Shown here: positions 58,804 to 64,000 of the stretch, in pieces
Layout of the letters: each line of letters starts with the position of its first letter
Numbering within the stretch: the first letter of the stretch is position 1
Source of the DNA: Gemmatimonas sp.
GTDB taxonomy: Bacteria > Gemmatimonadota > Gemmatimonadetes > Gemmatimonadales > Gemmatimonadaceae
NCBI RefSeq assembly: GCF_027531815.1
Contig: NZ_JAPZSK010000004.1
Location: 1-64,000, forward strand
Direction: 5' to 3'
DNA length: 64,000 nt
Program-made: the position numbers and the translations under genes
The notes under the pieces: model-generated
Told to the model about the DNA's origin: nothing
The model's database searches: none
Seen by the model: the letters and a program-made list of their open reading frames with translations, nothing else

Positions 58804-59949
58804 ATGCCGCTCGTCCTGTCGGTGGTGGCGCTGGTCGCGTTCGCGTCGCTGCTCGTTCCGCGTCCACTGAATGCCTGGGGCGATCATGGCCATCGGCTCA
58901 TTGGTCTGGTGGCCGCCACGACCATGCCCGCAGACATGCCGGCGTTCTTTCGCGAGGCAGCGCCACGGTTGGCGTATCTCAACCCGGAGCCCGACCGCTG
59001 GAAGAATCGGGCGGAACGCCAGCGCGACCTCGCGCTCGAAGGCGGCTCCTCGCCGGAACACTTCATCGACAGCGACCTCGTGACCAGCGAGCCGCTGGCG
59101 CGCGCCCTGGCGGCGCGCGACCGGTGGGGCTTTGCCGACTCCTTGCGCGCGTTCGGCGTGTCGCCGCAGGTCATGGGGGTGCTGCCCTTCACGATGCTCG
59201 AATACGTCTCGCGGTTGCGCAACAGCTTCCGGCTGTGGCGCGTGGCGCCCGACAGCACGGTGCGCGCGTGGATCGAGCAGCGCATCATCGACGACGCGGG
59301 CCTGCTGGGGCATTATGTGGCTGACGGGTCCAATCCGCATCACACCACGAAGCACTTCAACGGCTGGGTGGGAGAGAATCCCAGGGGCTACACCACCGAC
59401 GCCCGGTTTCACGGCCGCTTCGAGTCGCAGTTCGTGCAGGCGCACGTCACGGAGGCCGACCTGCGCGCGGCGGCCACCGCGGCGCCACAGGTGTTTGACA
59501 ATGTGCGGGGGGCGGTCGTGACGTATCTGCAGCGCACGAATCAGTACGTCGATTCACTCCATGCGCTGGACACGGCCACGCCGTTCCGTGAGGAGTCGGC
59601 CACCCCGGAACAGAAGGCCTTTGCCGTGTCGCGCATGGCGGCAGGGGCTAGATTGCGAGATGGCCTCGTGGTTCTCGCAGCTCCTTGGTGCCAATGCGCG
59701 CGCGGCACCGCTCGTGGTGTACGGCATTCCGGTGGAGCTGCGCAACACGCAGCCCGCGATCGTCGACGACGCGATCCTCGAACGGCTCACCGAGTCGCTG
59801 GCGCTGGTGGCCACGTACGCACCGGAGCGGCTGCGGCACATGCAGCGGGATGTGCGTGCCATCCGTGTGGAGCGTTTCCCCACCCGCGGCGCCTTTCTCC
59901 CCGGCGAGCGGGTCATCCTCACCGAACTCACGTTTCTGGCGCGCCGTGA
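58804..59949 (+). CDS. S1/P1-nuclease-like exported protein with an aberrant C-terminus
   Basis: The first 280 residues follow the phospholipase C/P1 nuclease plan. A signal segment ends directly before WGDHGHRL, whose Trp would become the N-terminal zinc ligand, and LLGHYVADGSNPHH and KHFNGWVG supply the histidine and aspartate ligands. From about residue 285 the sequence no longer resembles the family and reads as low-complexity Arg/Ala/Cys residues, because the frame runs into the next gene in a different phase. The overlap of 290 bases with that gene is implausible as a normal arrangement, so the 3' end looks truncated by deletion or changed by a frameshift. The first 280 residues may still be active. 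Confidence 0.6.
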   Translation: MPLVLSVVALVAFASLLVPRPLNAWGDHGHRLIGLVAATTMPADMPAFFREAAPRLAYLNPEPDRWKNRAERQRDLALEGGSSPEHFIDSDLVTSEPLARALAARDRWGFADSLRAFGVSPQVMGVLPFTMLEYVSRLRNSFRLWRVAPDSTVRAWIEQRIIDDAGLLGHYVADGSNPHHTTKHFNGWVGENPRGYTTDARFHGRFESQFVQAHVTEADLRAAATAAPQVFDNVRGAVVTYLQRTNQYVDSLHALDTATPFREESATPEQKAFAVSRMAAGARLRDGLVVLAAPWCQCARGTARGVRHSGGAAQHAARDRRRRDPRTAHRVAGAGGHVRTGAAAAHAAGCACHPCGAFPHPRRLSPRRAGHPHRTHVSGAP

Positions 59950-60247
59950 CATCAGTGCGGCGCCGGTGGCGTCGAGCATCCTGCATGAGGGGGTGCATGC
60001 GCGGGTGCATGCGTTCCGGGCGCGGGTCGGGCGTGGTGTCCCGGCGGCCGACGACATGGCGCGCGAGGAGCGCCTGTGCCGCCGCGCGGAGCTGTCGTTC
60101 GGGCGCCGACTGCCGCCGGCGCTTGGAGCGCCCGTTGTTGAACGCGCCCTGGCGTCGCTGGCGCTTGCCGACCATCAGGTGGCGCCCACGGTGGACTGGG
60201 CCTTGGCGCGTGAGCGTCAGGAGCGCGTGGATCGGGGCGAACTGTAG
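59660..60247 (+). CDS. HExxH-containing protein, possible metallopeptidase
   Basis: I do not recognise the family of this 195-residue protein. It contains LHEGVHARV (HExxH at about 109-113) followed 23-31 residues later by the Glu residues of REERLCRRAEL, the layout of gluzincin-like zinc peptidases. There is no signal. The start at 59660 lies inside the 3' part of the P1-nuclease-like frame. The frame continues upstream, but the sequence there is the antiphase of the nuclease gene. The minus-strand aldo/keto reductase gene ends 40 bases beyond. Confidence 0.6.
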   Translation: MASWFSQLLGANARAAPLVVYGIPVELRNTQPAIVDDAILERLTESLALVATYAPERLRHMQRDVRAIRVERFPTRGAFLPGERVILTELTFLARRDISAAPVASSILHEGVHARVHAFRARVGRGVPAADDMAREERLCRRAELSFGRRLPPALGAPVVERALASLALADHQVAPTVDWALARERQERVDRGEL

Positions 60248-60286
60248 CCGCGCCTGGGTGCTGTGCCGCGCCAGCGCGTGGCGTGC

Positions 60287-61345
60287 TTACGGGGCGGTGG
60301 CGGTGTTGAGGTTGTAGCGCATGATCCCCGCGTGCGGACCGCCGGGATCGCGCTCGAGGGTGTACACATCGCCGCCGGGGCCGGGCGCGGCGTGCACGAG
60401 CGCCAGAATGGCGCGGCGCTGGTCGTCGTGCAGCGTGAGCGTGAGCGCGGCGCAGGTGGATGCCAAATGTGCGGCGTGCCGTGCACCCACGATGACGGCG
60501 GTGATGTCCGGTTCGTCGAGCATGAGGCGCATGGCCACGGCACCAATGGTGGTGTCATGCGCCGTCGCCACCTGCGCGAGGCACTCGAGCAGCTGCTGAA
60601 AGGCGTGCCAGCCGCCGAACTCCTCGATGATGAGCCGGTATTTCACCAGCGAACGATTCTCGAGCGGTTCGGCTGGTGCCGGTACCCCACGCCAGCGCTC
60701 GTGAAAGAACCCGCCCGCCAGCGCACCGTAGGCCAGCAGTCCGATCTGATGGGCGCGGCAGAAGGTGGCCATGTCGCGCAACGCGCGGCGGTCGAGCAGC
60801 GAGGCCTGCACCTGATGCGAGACCACCGGCACGCCCGCCTCGACGATGGCCCGCACATGCGCCGTATCGAAGTTGGTGAGGCCGATGTGCCGGATCTTGC
60901 CGGCTCGCTGCAGCGTGGCCAGGTGCCCCGCCGCGTCCAGCCAGCGCGGCGCCGAGTAGTCCCACCAGTGAAACTGCACGAGGTCGAGCGTGTCCACGCC
61001 GAGCCGCCGCAGCGACCGATCGATGAGCGCCTCGACGTGCGCGAAGGTGAGCACGGGCAGCAGGTCGCGATCGGGCACGCACTTGGTGTGCACGCGCACC
61101 GGCGGGGCGTTGGGCCCATGCCGCTCTCGCCAGGCGCGCAGGAACTCGCCAATGAGCTCCTCCACGCCGGTGTAGATGTCGGCACAATCGAAGGCCGTGA
61201 TGCCGGCTTCGGCAAAGGCCATCATGTCGGCGATGGCACGCTGGCGGTCCACCGGCCCGTGCCCGCCGGCGAGCTGCCACCCGCCCTTGATGAGCCGCGG
61301 AATGGCGTACCCGGGCGCGAGCATCTGCTGGGGCACGACGCTCAC
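60287..61345 (-). CDS. Aldo/keto reductase
   Basis: This 352-residue oxidoreductase has the AKR barrel. Catalytic residues are visible: Asp and Tyr in FDCADIYTG, Lys in RVHTKCVPD, His in VQFHWWDY. The start is a GTG at 61345 that overlaps the upstream gene's stop by 4 bases (GTGA); an ATG eight codons inside is an alternative. The neighbouring TIGR04076 protein is known to accompany or be fused to aldo/keto reductases. Substrate unknown. Confidence 0.87.
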   Translation of the reverse strand: MSVVPQQMLAPGYAIPRLIKGGWQLAGGHGPVDRQRAIADMMAFAEAGITAFDCADIYTGVEELIGEFLRAWRERHGPNAPPVRVHTKCVPDRDLLPVLTFAHVEALIDRSLRRLGVDTLDLVQFHWWDYSAPRWLDAAGHLATLQRAGKIRHIGLTNFDTAHVRAIVEAGVPVVSHQVQASLLDRRALRDMATFCRAHQIGLLAYGALAGGFFHERWRGVPAPAEPLENRSLVKYRLIIEEFGGWHAFQQLLECLAQVATAHDTTIGAVAMRLMLDEPDITAVIVGARHAAHLASTCAALTLTLHDDQRRAILALVHAAPGPGGDVYTLERDPGGPHAGIMRYNLNTATAP

Positions 61346-61722
61346 GGCTGTGGACTCGGCAGCGGGACCAGCGTGACGTCGGCGTGGCGGAAGGTGCTGG
61401 AACCGATGCGCGTGATGCGAAAGCGACCGCCGCAGTGCGGATCGGGGCACGCGATGTCGGCGTCGGTGGTCATCCAGTCGTTCGGGTGGGTGGGGCGCTG
61501 TTTGGCGGGGAGCAGCGGCAGCAGCGCCGCGAGCGGATAGAGCGGGAACGTCTGCCCCGGCGGGAACTCCAGATTCTCGCCGCGCAGCGTGAAGAAATCC
61601 CCCGCCCGGTGGTTGCACACCATGGGACGGTCGGTGGCAATCACGTCCACGCGCAGGTCGAAGAGCGTGAAGGCATCGGCGGCGGCCGCCACCTGATCGG
61701 GGGGCACTGACGAATCGGTCAT
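61342..61722 (-). CDS. TIGR04076-family protein
   Basis: This 126-residue protein has the layout of TIGR04076: a basic strand with RVDVIATDRPMVC, a glycine/aspartate loop AGDFFTLRG, FPPGQTFPLYPLAALLPLLPA and a cysteine/proline pair ACPDPHCGGRFRI. The function is not established. It is translationally coupled to the aldo/keto reductase (4-base overlap), which supports a joint role. Confidence 0.75.
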   Translation of the reverse strand: MTDSSVPPDQVAAAADAFTLFDLRVDVIATDRPMVCNHRAGDFFTLRGENLEFPPGQTFPLYPLAALLPLLPAKQRPTHPNDWMTTDADIACPDPHCGGRFRITRIGSSTFRHADVTLVPLPSPQP

Positions 61723-61776
61723 GGCGGCAGGATATGGCGGTTGCTCCGGCGGCGGGAGGGGGAGAGAGTTGTAGTC

Positions 61777-62037
61777 ATGCCGCGCCCATTCGCGTTCCTG
61801 TTGCTGGCAATTTGCCTGGTCACCGCCTGGTGGCTGGTGCGGGGGGTGCCGCGGCCGGTGACCGACGCCATGGACGATGCCCTCTGGGAGCCGTGCGTTG
61901 CCCGGTATGCGGCGGCCCGGACCCCCGGGGACACGCAGCTGGCAGACGGGTATATCCTCAAGCCCCGGGCGCGCTTTTCGAAGGCCATTACGTGCGGAAG
62001 CGAGCGCGACCGCAGGGCGCGACGTCCGGCGCGCTGA
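61777..62037 (+). CDS. Small membrane-anchored hypothetical protein
   Basis: This 86-residue protein starts MPRPFAFLLLAICLVTAWWL, a single hydrophobic segment, and continues with a short soluble part of unknown type. A GGAGAG ribosome site lies eight bases before the ATG. The tail is basic (SERDRRARRPAR). It could be a small anchored subunit or a cleaved secreted peptide; the gene is divergent from the TIGR04076 gene by 54 bases. Confidence 0.55.
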   Translation: MPRPFAFLLLAICLVTAWWLVRGVPRPVTDAMDDALWEPCVARYAAARTPGDTQLADGYILKPRARFSKAITCGSERDRRARRPAR

Positions 62038-62109
62038 GCGGTCTGCCCGCTAGCGTTCCCGGTGGCCACTGCGTTGAATCATCAGGTCGGTCGACCCACC
62101 AACTCTGTC

Positions 62110-62844
62110 ATGACACCCACCCGATTCCCCTCTTCGTCGCCGCTCCTGTTGGCGCTGGTGCTCGGCGGCACCATTCTGAGCGGTTGTGCCAGCGCCACGG
62201 CCGGCGTGGGGCGCGACCTGCGTTTCCAGCCGGGCGACGCGGGCGCCATCGCGCGCGCGCGCGCCGACAGTCTGCGGTACCCGTACACCAAGGCCGATAT
62301 CGACTTCATGACGGGGATGATTCACCATCATGCCCAGGCCATCGTGATCTCGCGGTGGGCCGTCTCGCACGGTGCCGACGCCGCGGTGCAGCGCCTCACG
62401 GCGCGCATCATCAACGCGCAGACCGACGAGATCCACCTCATGCAGACGTGGCTCAAGGATCGGTTGCAGCCGGTACCCACGGTGGATTCCACCGGGGCCG
62501 TGACCATGCCGTCCGGTGCCGGTGGCCACGACATGCATGCCATGCACGCCGGCCACACCATGCCGGGCATGGGTGGCATGATGATGCCGGGCATGTTGAG
62601 CGATGCCCAGCTCAAGGAGCTCGACGCGGCGCGTGGGGCGGACTTCGACCGGCTCTTCCTCACCTTCATGATCCTGCATCACCGCGGCGCGGTGACGATG
62701 GTGAAGGAGCTCTTCACGAGCGATGGCGCTGGCCAGGACGAAACGATCTTCAAGTTCGCCAACGACGTGGAAGTGGACCAGAGCACCGAGATCAAGCGCA
62801 TGTACACCATGATGCTGGAGCGCGGCTGGGTGCCGCCGGCGTGA
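62110..62844 (+). CDS. DUF305 lipoprotein
   Basis: This 244-residue lipoprotein (lipobox LSGCAS) has two DUF305 halves, MTGMIHHHAQAIVISRWAV and MILHHRGAVTMVKEL, joined by a linker rich in Met, His and Gly (HDMHAMHAGHTMPGMGGMMM). DUF305 proteins are linked to copper handling in several bacteria, and the Met/His linker would fit metal binding. The start at 62110 gives a good signal peptide; an upstream ATG at 62062 does not. Confidence 0.85.
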   Translation: MTPTRFPSSSPLLLALVLGGTILSGCASATAGVGRDLRFQPGDAGAIARARADSLRYPYTKADIDFMTGMIHHHAQAIVISRWAVSHGADAAVQRLTARIINAQTDEIHLMQTWLKDRLQPVPTVDSTGAVTMPSGAGGHDMHAMHAGHTMPGMGGMMMPGMLSDAQLKELDAARGADFDRLFLTFMILHHRGAVTMVKELFTSDGAGQDETIFKFANDVEVDQSTEIKRMYTMMLERGWVPPA

Positions 62845-62869
62845 GCGTGGGTGTGCGCCGCGGGACTCG

Positions 62870-62925
62870 GTAACGCAACAGCAGACGGCAGACGGCAGGA
62901 ACCACAGACGGCAGACGGGAGGCAG
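62870..62925. repeat. CAGACGGCAG tandem repeat
   Basis: Four copies of a 9-10-bp unit, CAGACGGCAG or close variants, with GGAACCACAG between, lie between the DUF305 and LVIVD genes. The same sequence recurs as an inverted pair at 51.16-51.34 kb. Confidence 0.75.
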
Positions 62926-62983
62926 CATGTTCCCGGCATCCGACCCTCTTCACTCCCCCCTTACCTCCTTCCTCAAGCAACGC

Positions 62984-64000
62984 ATGAACTTCTCCACACC
63001 ACGCGTCGTGTTCGCGGGCGCTGCCATGGCGCTCGCGGCCTGCGCGCCAGCCAAGAAGCCGCAGACGGCGGCCAATCCGGCGATGGACCCGCGCAACGAC
63101 CTCAAGGCCGGTCTGTTCGACGCCGGTGAGTTCACGTCGAACATGAAGGTCGTGGGCAAGGCGGTGTCGCCCAACGGCTTCCTGGGCATCACCAACTCCG
63201 ACCTCGCCTTCACGGGCAACTACGTCATTCAGGGCAACTACAACGGCCCCGTGGTGTGGGATGTCAGCAACCCGTCGAGCCCGAAGCTCGTGGTGGCCTA
63301 CGAGTGCCCGGCGTCGCAGAACGACGTCTCGGTGTACAAGAACCTCATGTTCCTGTCGGCCGAGGCGCAGAACGGCCGCATCGACTGCAAGCCGGGCGGC
63401 GTGCGCGAGGCGGTGAGCAAGGAGCGCATGCGTGGCGTGCGCGTTTTCGACATCAGCAACATCCGCGAGCCCAAGCTCGTGGCCAACGTGCAGACGTGCC
63501 GCGGCTCGCACACGCACACGGTGCTGGAAGACCCGAAGGACCGCGAGAACGTCTACATCTACGTCTCCGGTTCGTCGGGCATTCGCCCGAGCACGGAGCT
63601 CGCCGGCTGCGCGGGTGATGTGTCGGCGAACGATCCCAACTCGTCGCGCCTGCGCATCGAAATCATCAAGGTGCCGCTGGCCGATCCTGCCAAGGCGGCG
63701 GTCGTGGGGCGTGCGAACATCTTTGCGGGGCTCAAGGAGCCGCCGCGTCACGGTCTGTCCGACGCCGACAAGGCGGCGGCGACGCAGCAGCTGGCGGCGG
63801 CCCGCGCGGCCGGGGCCTTCATTGCCAAGAACCCGCAGAGTGGCGCGGACATGGTGGCGCCGGGGCAGCTCGTGCGTCCGCTGCTCGACAGCCTGGCCAA
63901 GGCGCGCGGCGCCAGCACGCCCAACGGGGCCGACAGCGCCGCGGCGCGTCCGCTCGTGCAGGCCGCCATGAACCGCATCTTCGCCAACCCGGCCGGCGGC
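62984..64000 (+). CDS. LVIVD-repeat lipoprotein, 5' part
   Basis: The frame is open from the ATG at 62984 to the last base of the window (339 codons), so the gene is cut off. The N-terminus is a lipoprotein signal (VVFAGAAMALAACAPAKK, Cys at LAAC). The rest contains LVIVD-type beta-propeller blades: NYNGPVVWDVSNPSSPKLV, RVFDISNIREPKLVANV and VYIYVSGSSGIRPSTE with a His in RGSHTHTVLED. Such proteins are common in Gemmatimonadota and of unknown function. The later part (from about residue 250) is helical and Ala-rich. Confidence 0.85.
   Translation, partial: MNFSTPRVVFAGAAMALAACAPAKKPQTAANPAMDPRNDLKAGLFDAGEFTSNMKVVGKAVSPNGFLGITNSDLAFTGNYVIQGNYNGPVVWDVSNPSSPKLVVAYECPASQNDVSVYKNLMFLSAEAQNGRIDCKPGGVREAVSKERMRGVRVFDISNIREPKLVANVQTCRGSHTHTVLEDPKDRENVYIYVSGSSGIRPSTELAGCAGDVSANDPNSSRLRIEIIKVPLADPAKAAVVGRANIFAGLKEPPRHGLSDADKAAATQQLAAARAAGAFIAKNPQSGADMVAPGQLVRPLLDSLAKARGASTPNGADSAAARPLVQAAMNRIFANPAGG

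Noticed and set aside
61734..62873. 379-codon plus-strand frame across 61.7-62.9 kb
   Set aside because: It is antiphase to the DUF305 gene, whose lipobox and motifs are in another frame.
1..64000. rRNA, tRNA or tmRNA genes
   Set aside because: No cloverleaf-like or conserved rRNA stretch was noticed on either strand; a covariance-model search would settle it.

Overview
The window looks like a chromosomal piece of a GC-rich Gram-negative bacterium, most probably a member of the Gemmatimonadota close to Gemmatimonas. The reasons are the mix of families (LVIVD-repeat lipoprotein, very long sortilin/VPS10-type Asp-box protein, exported amidohydrolases with Tat or Sec signals, LytS/LytTR regulators, DUF305 lipoprotein) and the repeat-filled intergenic spaces. 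This is inference from protein and repeat content; no rRNA or tRNA gene was seen in the window.

Layout. 0-7.6 kb: a co-directional tripartite RND efflux pump (TolC, adaptor, permease) translationally coupled to a LytS-type histidine kinase and LytTR regulator. 7.7-11.8 kb: a 12-bp repeat array, an S41 processing protease, a block of long inverted repeats and a plasmid-type replication initiator (RPA family). 11.9-19.6 kb: cyanophycinase-like, SEC-C, threonine dehydratase, Fic (with a duplicated AT-rich operator), SDR, an amidohydrolase and a small lipoprotein. 19.7-32.7 kb: a lower-GC accessory island with hipBA, an unknown gene behind a perfect 54-bp palindrome, a type I restriction-modification operon hsdR-FRG-hsdM-hsdS with a fourth gene embedded in it, and, convergently, a PIN gene with an unknown partner, an unknown gene and an Mrr-like nuclease gene. 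33.1-36.4 kb: a VPS10/Asp-box exported protein. 36.4-40.2 kb: three toxin-antitoxin pairs (higBA and two PIN/ribbon-helix-helix pairs) surrounding a Tat-exported amidohydrolase.

40.3-47.0 kb: a serine biosynthesis cluster on the minus strand (serA, FAD-linked oxidase, serB, class V aminotransferase) followed by a DraG-type ADP-ribosylglycohydrolase. 47.3-54.9 kb: MerR-like regulator, alpha/beta hydrolase, a lone receiver protein, a sigma-54 activator with its PAS-GAF histidine kinase, an acidic/AT-hook/lysine-rich chromatin-like protein and a zinc-ribbon membrane protein. 55.0-64.0 kb: glutamine synthetase, exported Fe/Mn superoxide dismutase, glycosyltransferase, an S1/P1-nuclease-like gene with an aberrant C-terminus, an HExxH protein, aldo/keto reductase with a TIGR04076 partner, DUF305 lipoprotein and the first 339 codons of an LVIVD-repeat lipoprotein that runs off the end.

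Best candidates for something undescribed: (i) the 19.7-32.7 kb island, where an FRG-domain gene is translationally locked inside an hsdRMS operon and faces a convergent set of unfamiliar genes; (ii) the large inverted-repeat family built of CGGAGGT-like heptamers (9.5-10.1 kb and 47.1-47.35 kb), together with several other unrelated short-repeat families occupying intergenic spaces.
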